This document shows, piece by piece, positions 46,770-58,525 of a DNA stretch of 64,000 nucleotides. The first letter of the stretch is position 1. The number at the start of each line of letters is the position of its first letter. The notes under the pieces are model-generated. The model made no database searches. It worked only from the letters and a program-made list of their open reading frames with translations, and was not told the DNA's origin. The DNA is from Cryptomeria japonica (Eukaryota > Streptophyta > Pinopsida > Cupressales > Cupressaceae): the NCBI RefSeq assembly GCF_030272615.1, contig NC_081406.1, forward strand, positions 211,952,997 to 212,016,996, written 5' to 3'. Position numbers and translations under genes: made by a program.

Positions 46770-48485
46770 AGACAACATTATTGAAATTCACCTTTTATTA
46801 TGCCAAATATAATCAAAGATAACATTATTTTATTGACAAAATGATTTCCCTCATGACTTGTGATACTTAAGGAGCACTCAAATTTGGTAATGATATTATT
46901 GTACAAGAATTTAGCAGCAATATATGCAATATAATCTTTGGCTAGTTTATTTTCTACCAATTTGGCTAAGTAGTCAACACGGTTAATAATGAATATTTCT
47001 TTGGATAGCTTTGTTTAGCTCTATTTTCATCCTTTTCTTCATGTTAGGGTTTATGTAGTATGGTCTTTTCCTATGTGGTTTAGAGCTCTCCTTTAGTTGT
47101 ATTTTCATAGTACCTACTTCCTTAATTCCCTTCATCTCCATGAAAGTTTAGGGGAATAGTTCCTCAAACTGTGTCAAGAATTCAATTATCAATACTACAA
47201 CTAGTTCTTTCCTAATAGTCTCCTATTGTTGTCATTTTTGGGATATCTGATATAGCTATGTTTTCTTCTCAGATATTAAGCAGTTAATTATAATAGTGAT
47301 TTTTAGAATCCTTCTTTACTTGTAATTGTCATTCTCCTTTTCCTACCTTAATATCTATTTTTGTATTTGCCTCTTCTTCATCCTTGTGAACCTTGTAACA
47401 TCTATTTTCTATAAATTTGGTCTATTTATCCAACCACTTGACTAACTTACATACTCCTTAACTTTGAGGTGGTGGGTTGAGTTCTAATTACTTTCAACCA
47501 TTCTTCCAATTCCAATCCTCAAATAACTAGTTCACTCATTTCTTCTTATTCCAATAATTTTTGTATTGTTTTAATTTAAGCACCAAGTCCTTTTGTTTGG
47601 CAAGGGTTGCTAGTTCTTAAAGCATTTTAACTTCTTCCTTAGTAAAACAACCCTCCTCTTCATATTATTGTCCAATTATTGATTATTTAGCCTACTCTAC
47701 CACTCTCTAATGTTGCTTTTTATTTGGCTAAAAGTATTTTGGTTCTTCATCATCATCTTCTTCTAGACTATAATCCTCTTCATAACCTTCCTCTACCATT
47801 TATTTCTTCTTATTATTTCTAGTATCAGTACCTTGTCTAGTTATAACATGTGCTTTCTTCTCCCATCTAGTTTTCTTTTTCTTCTTATTCTCCATGAGTG
47901 GTTTTCCTCTAGAGTACTCTTCCATAAAACTATCCAAGGAACCCATATCCATTCTATGACATCCTCTAATTCCTTGTTGTAGAATCTTCAAATCACTTTT
48001 GTTTCTCTTTGTAACTCATCACTTTGGGTAGGTTGACTAGATAGTTTTTCAGAGAATTTCCTTGCATTTTCATATGAAAATATATATTGAGTGTCTTGCT
48101 CACAAAAATCGCAAATTTCTCTTTCTTCTCCGCCCAACATATAAATGCATGATGTCTCACTTTTCCATAGTGAAAACAATTTCCATCACTTCTTCTTCTA
48201 TTGTTTCAATCTCTTCATGTACCTCCTCTATAATTAGATTCTCTATTGTTGTCGTGATAACTTTGTTGTTAATTATTCAACATGAAGTAGGAATTTTGGC
48301 TATCTTGCCAATGTGGGATTTAGCATCCAACATTTCTTTTCTTATCCACATCATAGTTATGATTATGACAATATTGATTTCCTCCATTTTAGATTGGATG
48401 TTTTTCTTCAGAAAATCTTCTGTTAGAAGTATATTTCATTCTTTATAAATAACATAGTGTTAGTTAACAGATTGGATTTCCCAAA
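46770..48485 (-). pseudogene. Decayed Ty3/gypsy gag and integrase fragments
   Basis: On the minus strand two recognisable pieces flank unreadable coding remnants. Near 48140-48180 a zinc-knuckle-like CFHYGKVRHHAFIC follows Asn/Arg-rich gag-like sequence; the second Cys is Tyr. Near 46990-46790 is an integrase core fragment: VDYLAKLVENKLAKD, then AAKFLYNNIITKFECS and SHEGNHFVNKI, where the catalytic (T/S)D is changed to SH. Between them lies a Lys/Glu-rich stretch (MDMGSLDSFMEEYSRGK, KKKKKTRWEKK) with many stops. RT is not visible, so the interior was deleted or is too decayed to see. Confidence 0.6.
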
Positions 48486-49118
48486 ATTTATTAACAAATA
48501 CTCATGTTCGCCCAGTAGGAAACCAATGAAAACCAATAGTTGGGTAAATAATGTTAATTTACCCTCTGCATAAGGGTACAACTCCCCATATGATATTCAA
48601 TGAATTTTGACCAAATTTTATCATATAATTCATTTTTAACTAGAAAGTAAAGAAAGACTTTAACATTCACTTGTCAACACAAAATGAACGCCTCATTCAG
48701 CTAATTTCATTCATCAGATTGATTCACAGACTTGATATTTGATAAAAATCAGAGAAAGGAATCCAATACCTGAACATATAAATATCCCAACAGAAATCTT
48801 TTATATATTCAACTCACAGGTTTCAAAAGATGTATCAGACATTCCATTCCATTCAAAGATGGAGTATTTCACTGAAAATTAACAAGTAAAATAGTCTGCT
48901 ATCTCAATTTTTACAAAATTTCATGGATGCACGCCAAAACATCCATTCCTCATATTTATAGCCATTAGGCTAACCTAATAACTAAATACAAAGCTTCAAG
49001 AAACAACCATTCGTAACTGAAATTAACTAAAACGACCAAAAGCCGTAAACAGAGCTATAATTGCAGAACAGGAAACGGTTCTTGATTTGTCTTATTGGTG
49101 TGTTGCGCCACGTATATT
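48486..49118 (-). other. LTR-like non-coding segment with TATA box
   Basis: Lies just 3' (minus sense) of the long unknown frame. It holds a good minus-strand TATA box, CTATAAATATG (48952-48962). It could be a 3' LTR or untranslated region. I found no matching second copy at 52560-53200, so the LTR reading is unproven. Confidence 0.3.
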
Positions 49119-52100
49119 TCACCACTCCATATGAGCCGCTGAAAAATTGTGAACCACCTGATAATGTGGGAGTGCAATGTGCAAGATGTGTTGCTTCCAA
49201 ACCTCTTTGTCCATACTCACTTGCATAACTTTAGTTTTGTGCTTTTCCAAGTGATCAGAACAGACAACCAACATAGATTCAATTCTGGCAACTCTGGAGA
49301 AGTCACCTTTGGTTAAAGATTTTGATTCTTTAACCAGGTTCATCTTTCCTTTGAAATTCCCCACCATATCCACTATCTGCTCGATGGTTTGTCCATCTTC
49401 CTTGAGAAGTTTTACATCAATGCACTTCAAATCTTTCTACATTACAGCAATGAGTTCTTTCAATTCTTTCAATAGCTTAATGGATTCTTCGTGGCCTTGC
49501 TTGATGATTGAGTTTCTCCATTCAATATTTTATTTTGCCACATACAATATCTTGTCATCCAAATCTTTTACCGCCTTTTCAGCAAGAAACTTCATGACAC
49601 CATATTTTTACACATCTTTCATCTGAATCAACACTGCTGCCCATTTGTTCCTTTCTTTTTCCCACACTGTCACCTCTGTTTCAAGCTCCTGAGTTATAGT
49701 TACAGCATCTTCGTATACCTTGATCAAATTAGCAATATACCCTGCTCCCTATTGAATTATGGATTCAAGCCACTCATCGAAGGTTTCTGCCATCATACGA
49801 TTCCTCTGAACCATATCCAACAAATTTTGGTTCATTGGCAATTTAGGATCAAAACACAGAGAGATTTGCGATAGGGGTTGCGGACTGGGATGATGTATGG
49901 CATTGATGTATTCTGCCATCTGTTTAACAACTTGTTTCAGTTCCCGCTTGTCCTTCTCATCCTTCCATATTCTAGATAACATCCTTTTAGTGGAAGACTC
50001 TAAATGTTTTGCATCATCAGCCCTGGAAGCAGTTCCTAAGTCGATCTTTTCAATGGAAAAGTCCTTCTCAGTAGCACTTTCTAGATCTTTGTCCGAAATT
50101 GGCTTAGCCATTTCAGCTACCCAATGCCTTGTATTCTCATCCACCTCCAGCATGGCCTCTGCTTTTAGCCTCTTAGACTTAGATGTTTTTCTAAGGCATC
50201 TACTCACCATATCTTCTATTGGAATGCTGATAGGAACCACATTTCATTTCTTGCTGATTGAGGCTCCCAACCATCTGGAAACATTTGGAGATTCCTTTGC
50301 TAGTGGTGTCTGATACTCTGATGAATCCATGATAGCCAAAGTGGTCACCTGATTGGGATTATCCTCAGGTTGTTCTTTTTGTTTATCTGCATCTTGAGTT
50401 ACCGGGATATCTACTACTAGTTCACCCATAATTACTTGTGCTTCTTCACTATCAAGAATTATGATAGCTTCTTCTCTTGTAGGTTCTTTACTTTTCTTCT
50501 GACTTCTAGAACGGGTGACTCGAACTGATGAGGAGCCAAATAGTGATTCCTTGAACCTCTTAGTTTGAACCTTCTCACTCTTCATATCAATAGCACCTGC
50601 AATATCAACAACTATGTCAGAGGAAGAAATGAGTGTTTGTGCAATAGTATGGGGTTGCTCAACTAATCTCTCAACTGAGGTAGTGGTCACTCTCATTCCA
50701 GATTTATAGTTTCTTAATCACTTTTCTGTTCTCCTTATAACATTAAAGGTTTTGGATTGGATATTTTCTTCTTCTCTCCTAACCCAGTCAATTTCAGGAA
50801 TAGGTTGCTTATGAATTCTTTTATTGAACTCTGGGTCCAATACATCTTCACCTTCCTCTTCATGTACTCCTGCTATGTTCATTGATAATTTCATAGTAAT
50901 GATTTGCCATAAGGTGAACCTTGACCATAATCTTCTTCGGACTTCAAATTCATTAGAGAAATCTTCCCAGTAGTCTTCTAACTGAGGTATATGTGAAAAG
51001 TTCACATCAACATTCAGATGTTTTATTGCATATCCTTTATTGTCAAACCCCTGCTGAGCAACATAAGGCTGCAGATTCATTTTCTTGAGTTCCACTTCTA
51101 AATTCAATGCATCGGAGGTAGTTTTGCAGCTGTAATATCCAAGTTCAATTGGGAAAATTGTTCCAGACTCACTTTTCATCCCTAATTTCTTATCAACATG
51201 AGCTAACTATCGGCAGACTTCCAGGAGTACATAACTATCAAGAGTATATCTAGGCAATTTGAAAGGTTCATCTTCAAAGCCTCCAATTCTAATATAAGTG
51301 AACCTAGGAAATTGAATAAAACAACTCCCATAAGTACTAATCAATTTTAATGCTTCAGATGACATTCTCTTATTCATATTTCCCTACAGTTCAAAAGTTA
51401 ATCTTCCTACAAAGACATCATTCCATGTCAATAAGTTTTATGTATACCTCTATCTCTGCAAGTGTGGATAGAACTCATAGACTTTCATTCCATCAACCCA
51501 AGGTTCTTGATATAATCCTAGCCATTCTCTGATGCAGGTTAAAATATAAAATAGGTAGGAAGACATATGAAAACTGGCTACTCCAACAAAATTACTCAAG
51601 CCTTCATGCAATCTCTCTGCAATTACTTGCACCCAATCAAGGTATTTCTCGCGAGATAATAACACCTGAGTGTAAAAATACATCCAGTCTTCCCAATAGA
51701 AGGCATGTGAATTCCCCTTAAGCCTGTTCAAAAGAATTACAATATCCCTCACTTTTGTAATAAAATGCTCCCTTGTCAAGGGTTTAGGTAACCTAGAACC
51801 TCCCTTTTGCATTTTAAGGAGCCAATTTCTAGCAATGACACTCCGATAAACACTTTTCTTCTCAGAGAAAAATGCATATGAGGTTCCTATGGACCAATCT
51901 TTGTACGACTCTTTGTGAGGGATCCCAATCACAGCCATTACTGTTTCTCTGTCAATCCACACTAACATGTCTCCATTACTGGCCCTAATACACCTGTTAC
52001 TAGCATCATATTTGCTCATTCATGCATACACTAATTCTGGGCAAGGAGCAGCGATTGGGAAAGCAGCGGCTTCAACCAGACCGTTGTGAACTATCTTTTC

Positions 52101-52210
52101 CATCATGGAATTGGCCTCTGGATTCTTAGCCCTTTCTAGAAAATTCTCTAACTCATCCTGAACTAAAGTTGTATCATCTAATTCTGGAAGGGTACTAATT
52201 AAGCATGATG
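49119..52210 (-). pseudogene. Long unknown protein with only in-frame stops
   Basis: One minus-strand reading frame runs about 1,030 codons from about 52210 to 49119 with roughly ten in-frame stops and no visible frameshift. The N-terminal third has IDRETVMAVIGIPHKE and MYFYTQVLLSREKYLDWVQ, a compact fold I do not recognise. The middle is charged, with basic nuclear-type runs (SRSQKKSKEPTRE, RKTSKSKRLKAE). The C-terminal part is coiled-coil-like (WKDEKDKRELKQVVKQMAE). An IGLP-type motif and similar layout occur in the protein of element 6. A donor and possible acceptor link it to 52350-52558. Perhaps an accessory protein of a large non-autonomous retroelement or a plant mobile-domain relative; function unknown. 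Confidence 0.5.
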
Positions 52211-52345
52211 TTCAACCCAAGTTCGGAAGAGTTGGTCTCATGTTTGCTTAAAATTGCATCAATCAGACAGCATTCAACCCCAAGGCAAAGAATTACACTA
52301 ATCAATTTCAGAACTAAAATAGAGCAGGGGAGGTTAGTGATTAAA

Positions 52346-52558
52346 CTCACCTGTCTTCACCATCAAACTATGTAACCCTTGAAAAAACTGAGCTAAATTA
52401 CCTTCCACATCCTTACTCTTCACCAGCAGCAACAATAATTTTCTTACCTGAGAAGCATCATATTTAAGGATGGAAAACACTGAAAAGTACCAAAGCATGC
52501 TTCGCCCCAGCTCATTTATCCATGTAAAACTTCCCATGATTTGACATAGTTCTAACAT
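52346..52558 (-). pseudogene. Possible first exon of the long unknown gene
   Basis: A minus-strand frame from ATG at 52558 (MLELCQIMGSFTWINELGRS) reaches KTG at a good donor, GTGAGTTT, near 52347. A plausible acceptor (AATTAG near 52200) precedes the long frame. No domain is recognised. Start and splicing are inferred from signals only. Confidence 0.35.
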
Positions 52559-52712
52559 GCTAATTAATTAAAAATCAATTCCACACAGTTGACATGCTTT
52601 CTCATGATTGCTTTCCATAATTATAGTTTGAAAACATAGAAAACAAGGAATATTTTGTTCCCATCACGCCGCCTTTATCTCCTAAACACCATCTAGCTGA
52701 TTTGAAACAACG

Positions 52713-53063
52713 CTTTGAACCTTGAACTATTTTAAAAGAAGTTCATTGGTTCAAAGTTCAAAGACAAAAGATCAACACTTGTGGCAAGGAAGAAGGAAAC
52801 AAAAGAAAATCTCAATGATGCGAAAATGAACCTTGAACCTTGAACCATTCCAAGAGTGGTTCAATGGTTCAAGTTCAAGACGACCAAAAGGACTGGCATT
52901 AAAGGGACAGCTGCAATAGATAAGACAAAAGACCGATTGAACCTTGAACCTTGAACCAGAAAGGTTCAAAGTTCAAGTTCAACGACTATGCTAATGAAGA
53001 CTTAGAACTTAATAGACCACATTTCCTTTGAACCAGAATTTTGAACTTTATAAAGGGTTCAAC
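52713..53063. repeat. Array of four TTGAACC hairpins
   Basis: Four inverted repeats at spacings of about 90-115 bp: 52713-52763, 52827-52879, 52936-52983 and 53027-53063. Each has a left arm of one to three TTGAACC units and a right arm GGTTCAA(AG)TTCAA. They lie upstream (minus sense) of the long unknown frame. Confidence 0.75.
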
Positions 53064-53189
53064 GGACGAGTACAAAACTCAAATTGATGAAGACTTAAGC
53101 TTTGCAATACTTAATAAAATGATGACCCCTAATTGATAAGCTATAAGCAGATAAATAAGGGGTAACACATAGTACATAGAATTGGGTCA

Positions 53190-53690
53190 TTGTAATTTAA
53201 TTGTAGCTAGTGTCTTCTTTGATCTATCCTTGGGATATTTGTTTTGGATACACCCTTACCTATTACAGTATGTATACCAAATTATCTTAGGCTTTTTAGG
53301 TTCACCGACCTTGTTTACTTGTTGTACTACTAATCTATGTACTTTTAGTTGTAAATCTTCAAGGATTTTAACATTACTATCTTTCTTCAGTCTTCTCCAT
53401 GTTTGAGCTTCAATCTGGTATGCCATGCAATCAAATAAACATATTTGTTAGGTACTTCCATTCAATCTTGCTCAAATATCTCTATGTAATATGTGTATGA
53501 ACTATTCTATTTTCTATTTTTCACTTAAAGGTTCCTCCAATTTTCTATATACTTTCTTAAATTTCTTGTTATAGCTTTTAACTGATTAATTGTCTCCTTG
53601 TGTTAAGTTTTGCATCCTACTAACACTTTCAGTTGGAATTTCTAGGGTGTCAAAGTTTGCTAAAAATTCTCTTTTTTTACTACATCCCAA
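53190..53690 (-). pseudogene. Decayed Ty3/gypsy gag
   Basis: On the minus strand FLANFDTLEIPTESVSRMQN, then SVKSYNKKFKKVYRKLEEP and LNGST resemble the plant gag core (F..F..L...Q....SV..Y...F..L...L). It is followed by a decayed zinc knuckle near 53285-53230, YTYCNR-x-GCIQNKYPKD, with several Cys or His lost. In-frame stops are frequent. It may belong to the same ancient element as the fragments at 46770-48485, with later DNA between, or to a different one. Confidence 0.5.
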
Positions 53691-53699
53691 GTGACTGAG

Positions 53700-55400
53700 T
53701 GTTGAGGATAGTTATTCATGTACCACTCCAATTCTTATTTTCTCAATTACCCAATGAAATCTAATGGCCTATCATTATTTGCATATTTGCCTAATCTCTC
53801 TCATACAGACTCCAAAAGAAATACATGCTCTAAATCTTCAGTAGTATCGAGTCAAGATATGAAAAAGAAGAAATCATTCACGAGGTACAAAGTGCAGAGC
53901 TCTTAAGGATAGTAAGAAGTGATAAGGATCATGCAAATTAGAACATTAGAGCAGGAATAGGTTAAAAATATGAAATTTTGGCTCGATTCGTACTAAGGAT
54001 CTCAGTAAACTAATCTTGATAGGAAAGAAGGATGAGTATGAGCAATACAACAAATTGAGGTACATAGCTGGCACTGCAGAAAGATTATGTGCATATTGAA
54101 AGAAGATATCGAGGATAATATTCAATTGAGAGGAATTAGACTGGTTTAATTGATTCCAGAATTGTGGCCCAGTAGATTCATGATTGATCATTATAAAAAG
54201 GCCATTGTGTTTGTAGAGAGGAGGCATGCGATATTCAACTAAGTGTCGCAGAAATGGTTCATCATTTCAGTTTGAGTTGCATGTGTAGAGAGGAAATTTT
54301 TCAAATGTAGTGTAGGAGGTCATTTCATACCGATGATAGGGAAGGAGATGCGGTATGGAGACTGGTGACCTTCATCTTGGGCGGTGGTAGACATTTGTGT
54401 GATGGTTTCATCAACGAAGGTGTGCTTTTCCCAATGGTCGATGTTCTGGATTCAAAGGAGGCATGTCTCCAAAAGATAGATGGGTTTATTCACTCTTTGG
54501 ATGGGCAAGCCATTGCTAACAAAATCTTGAACCTAGATTTAAGTAGCTCGGTAATCCTGTTGGGTCTATATTTCAACTCAAGCAATTACGTCTCATAAGA
54601 TTCGGAAGAGGAGCACGTCCAAGCAAAGGCAGAGAAGTAAAGAAAGAAAACCTTGATAGAAGATGCATGGGAGGTGTACCGAATTGGGGTCATCAATAGA
54701 AATTTATCCCCCTTCCAAAGGATGTTGGATGTGGAAGATGTCTGGCTCTCGGTAGCTTCTGCGATTAAAGTAATAGAAATTGGCAATTATCTGGTTATCA
54801 TTCTTGAAGCCCTTGCAAATTAATGCTATGTTTTTGAGGAATTATGCATGCTAGTATGTCTATTAGGTCTAGTATAGTGATGATGGGAATGTAAGGAAAG
54901 AGGTCCTTTTTAGGATTATTACTGATATGATGTATGGGAGCTTCAACAAGACTTAAGGGCTTTCTTCAACATTTTATTGTTAAGGTTCAACTACCATATT
55001 TTGTTAGCATGATCAAGGTTAATCTAGCTGTCGATAACATGGCATAAATTTCCCTTGTATTAGGTCCAAAATTCATATGCCAAATTCAATATTATCAATG
55101 TTAAATCAATAATGTCCAACTCCAAAATGAAAATTCATATGCAAAATTCATATGAAGTAGAGCGCCCTAACCTTTTAGTTGTTAAATTGCGTGAAATGTT
55201 GTCAAAGATGGAATGTGCCGCTGTAGTGAATCTCAAATGCTGGGTTGAGTGGGAGTGATAGAGCTCTTCTTTTCATAGGTAGGTAGCTTGATTTAGGATT
55301 GGGTGGAGGAGATCGTACGCAGGGAGTGATAGAGCTCTGCTTGTGCGAGATTGCAGCTTTGGGTTAAAATGAATTGTTGTGTTTCTTTTTTTTTTAAGTA
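53700..55400. other. Unassigned DNA
   Basis: No gene or element recognised. A plus-strand open stretch at 54365-54598 (DGFINEGVLFPMVDVLDSKE) reads like real protein but I cannot name it and it has no clear splice context. Confidence 0.4.
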
Positions 55401-55401
55401 A

Positions 55402-55437
55402 TGCCCGTTGTCATCAAAATTTTGACAAACGCGGGCA
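55402..55437. repeat. Hairpin with TGCCCG arms
   Basis: TGCCCGTTGTCA pairs with TGACAA-ACG-CGGGCA around TCAAAATT, a stem of about 12 pairs with a three-base bulge. It is followed by a poly-A-rich run and CTTCTCC, as is the second hairpin at 55503-55529. Confidence 0.65.
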
Positions 55438-55502
55438 CTTTTTGAAAAAAAAAACAAATTTCATTCCTAATGCCTTCTCCTTCGAAACCAAAGGTGAAAT
55501 TA

Positions 55503-55529
55503 TCGTCGAAATTTTGACGAATTCGGGCA
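55503..55529. repeat. Second hairpin, TCGTC/GACGA
   Basis: TCGTCGAAATTTTGACGA then CGGGCA. With 55402-55437 it forms a degenerate duplicated unit of roughly 95-100 bp (hairpin, CGGGCA, T/A run, CAAATTT, CCTTCTCC). Confidence 0.6.
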
Positions 55530-55619
55530 TTTTTAAAAAAAAAATCAAATTTGGTCACAATATACCTTCTCCGTCAAAAACCTCTGTCAAAATTCAAGAC
55601 CAAATGTATTAGTGTAATG

Positions 55620-57378
55620 TTTTCGATGCACCTAATCTTGCGAGTGTGACATTGCCTTACAATCCACTAGTGTGGCTCTAACACCTTGTCTTGTTGTTTC
55701 AGAGCCTATTCCCTTAGTCTCTCCAATCTCTGCACCTGTTTTGGTCTCGCTTCTTGCTGATTCATGGGCTTTCGATCAATCTCCCTCTAAGCGGCTGTAG
55801 GTTTTCATTGCTCCTTATTTAGAGCCATCTCTTATCACTTCTTTGTCAAACATGCCTCCCTTTTCCTGGTCCCTTAACATGTCACATACGTAAGTGGTGC
55901 CTAGTACAACTTTTTCTACCCCACCCACTTTGCCACCGCTCTAGCATTTGATTTTTCCTGGGGTCCTTCAGCTTGCTATGGTTGATAGGAGGCCTAAAAT
56001 TCTTATCTCATGTAAATATAAATTTGAGAAGGGCCTTGTTCAAGACTTTCAATGACACAAGTGTTCACAAGTATGTTCTTCATCCCTTTCTTTGCATGTC
56101 GTAGTGCCTGCTAGTTTTCATGTTTCTATTTGCATGATCAAGAAGGCCCTGTCTTCTCCTGAATTCATCACTACCCCTCTTCTAGAAGCCAATAGTCTTG
56201 TTCTTGTTCCATCTTCTCCAAGTGATTCATTTGCTTCCTCCACAGAGGTCTGCATGTTCAGCTCCTTCAAGGACATCCTATCCTTGTCTATGATCTTCAC
56301 ATGATTGTTGACCCTCACCTCCTCGAAGCCTATAAATGAAGACATTGTTTTTTCTTTGTCTCTTGCTCTCATTGTTTCTAAGCCACTTAGTTCATACCTT
56401 GTGAGTCCCTCTCTAAGCTCGCCTCCCTTCTCCTTATGACCTCAATTGGGAGGATGAGGTTCCTCTTAAGGATGATGATCTCCTACAGTATGATCCCCTC
56501 CTAAGGGCTGGTCGTTAGGACTATTATTTCTCATCTACATCTATTTGCATGTCTTGTGATTGTGTTCTCCCATGCTTTATTTATCTATTTTTTCCTTCTC
56601 AGAGGACCCAAGTCACTCCATAGGTACTTTGATATAGGAGGTTGACTATTTTTATCCATTGTTCTCTCTTGAAGGAACCGAGTTACTCTGTAGGTGCTCG
56701 AATACAGGGGATGTTTTGTTGTACACATTCCTCTATTTGTCTACCTCCTTCTTCTATTTCTCATATCTTTCTTTTTTACATTTGGGGATGATGAAAAGCG
56801 TTGGGGGCATTCTTTTCTTTCTTCCATGTTGACCCAAATTTTTATTTTATATTTGTCTTCTTGTGCTCTTCTTCAAATCCGAGAACTTTGGCACTATGAT
56901 GATACACCCATCTCACAATGATAATATGTCTTTTTTAAACTGCTATGGGTTCTAATGCCAAACTATTGGATCCCCTTGTCCTCTTGCATTTTATCTTTTG
57001 ATGTTGTGGAAATTTATGTGTCACTATCTCTTGGTTGAATTCCATAGAAACATCTCGTTATGTTGACATGCTAGAACTCTTTTTCTTCTTATAATGACAT
57101 GCCTTCCATGCATATCATTCTAATAGGGCCCATCATATCTACATTTTATCTTTTACCTCTTGCATTAGTTGCATTTTCCTTGTTTGCTTAGGTGGGGGTG
57201 AAATTGCTCGAATTTTTTCTTTTCCAAGATTGCCTAGGTGGGGGCCAAATCAACTAATCACCTACATGGGGGCCAAACCATTCTCAAGTGCCTTTGTAGG
57301 GGCCAATCTACTACTTAACAAATTTATTTTCCCTATCACATGGCTATCTAGTGTGTCACTACCGATACCGAAAAATCT
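55620..57378. other. Unassigned DNA with short G-rich direct repeats
   Basis: Pyrimidine-rich, no recognised gene. At 57183-57306 CTAGGTGGGGGCCAAAT, CTACATGGGGGCCAAAC and TTTGTAGGGGCCAAT repeat at about 40-50 bp after a first GGTGGGGGTGAAAT. Near 56585-56705 a block around CCAAGTCACTC...AGGTACTTTGATA recurs as CCGAGTTACTC...AGGTGCTCGAATA. Confidence 0.45.
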
Positions 57379-58297
57379 TGATGGAATCCAAGAACACTGA
57401 TAGGGGGGTGAATCTGTGTTCTACCGGTAAGATAAATTTTAACCTTATTTAAAAAGTGTTTCAGTAACCGGTAACCATAAAAGAATATAACAATGAGTAG
57501 AAATAATGCCACCACAAGAACATACTCCATAACACAGATATTTATACATGGAAAACATCAAAGAGGAAAAACCACGGTGGGATTGGTAAACCACAATATC
57601 TATCCACTAGACAAATGAATAAATATTACAATAGGAGCTTGCACATGTAGGAAGACCAACAACCTAGAGCGTATAGATCCATCACAAAAGGAGCCTCACT
57701 AACTACAAACACAAAATACCGATTTATAAAAAAATTCCAAACTTAGAGAATGCAACTTCTATGATGGATGAGTTCTAGGTCAAGCACTAACTATATTGGT
57801 TTCCACTGTGTCCTCCTTTACCGATCACTTACTTTGCATCCCAAACCTCTAAACCAATAACCAAAATCGGCTATAGAATGTTATATTCAGATACAGTGGA
57901 TCTATATTGTTCTCACAATATTACATCACTATATTCCTTCTCTCTCACATTATATATCCAGAATATCCTAACTAGATTGACTTAAATACCCTTCCCAAAC
58001 ATAAACATAAATGCCTTATGTCAGCTTACAATGATACTACAATTTATTTACATGTCAGCCTAGACAAAAATAAATAAATTAAACTTCATGACCAATACCG
58101 CTAATTGCTACCGTGTAGACCTGTCAGATCAATCTACTATGTTGACCTCATTTACCAGTTCCTAGTTTGTCGGTTCCTTGAATGGTGGTTGCCAAATCAT
58201 GAATACCAGTGAGTACCCGTTAAGTGTCTAACCCAAAATGATATGTGTTTCCATCAAGGACAACACAAATAAACTAGATGAGTGTCAATTTCCAGCA
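57379..58297 (-). repeat. Element 6 left LTR (3' LTR)
   Basis: About 0.92 kb, TGATGGAATCCAAGAAC to CAATTTCCAGCA. It matches 63313-64000 over the part in view and contains GAAAAACCACGGTGGGATTGG. Confidence 0.85.
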
Positions 58298-58323
58298 ATC
58301 TCCCCCTTTGACATTGATGGCAA
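58298..58323 (-). promoter_or_regulatory. Polypurine tract of element 6
   Basis: Minus-strand GTCAAAGGGGGAGAT adjoins the 3' LTR, preceded by GTTGCCATCAAT, as in the Copia fragment at 43774. Confidence 0.75.
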
Positions 58324-58525
58324 CACATGTGAAAAATGAATCACTGAAGTGATGTCCTAGTTCCTCCAAAAACTGATGACCAAAATTGCCCCTACTCCCC
58401 CTAAGCTATACATTACAACTTATATCCCTTGATATTTTCACAACAACCAATCTCCCCCTTTGACATCGATGACAAAGGCCGAGACAAAAGAATTAAAGAA
58501 TGAAATCAAAATATGTTTACTAGAT

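Noticed and set aside
48062..48448. 128-codon plus-strand open frame
   Set aside because: Antisense to the decayed gag with zinc-knuckle remnant on the minus strand.
48486..53200. LTR pair around the long unknown gene
   Set aside because: The segment at 48.5-49.1 kb is LTR-like, but no matching copy is visible at 52.6-53.2 kb.
54365..54598. 77-codon plus-strand frame, DGFINEGVLFPMVDVLD
   Set aside because: Reads protein-like, but I could not name a family or find splice context, so it is not called as a gene.
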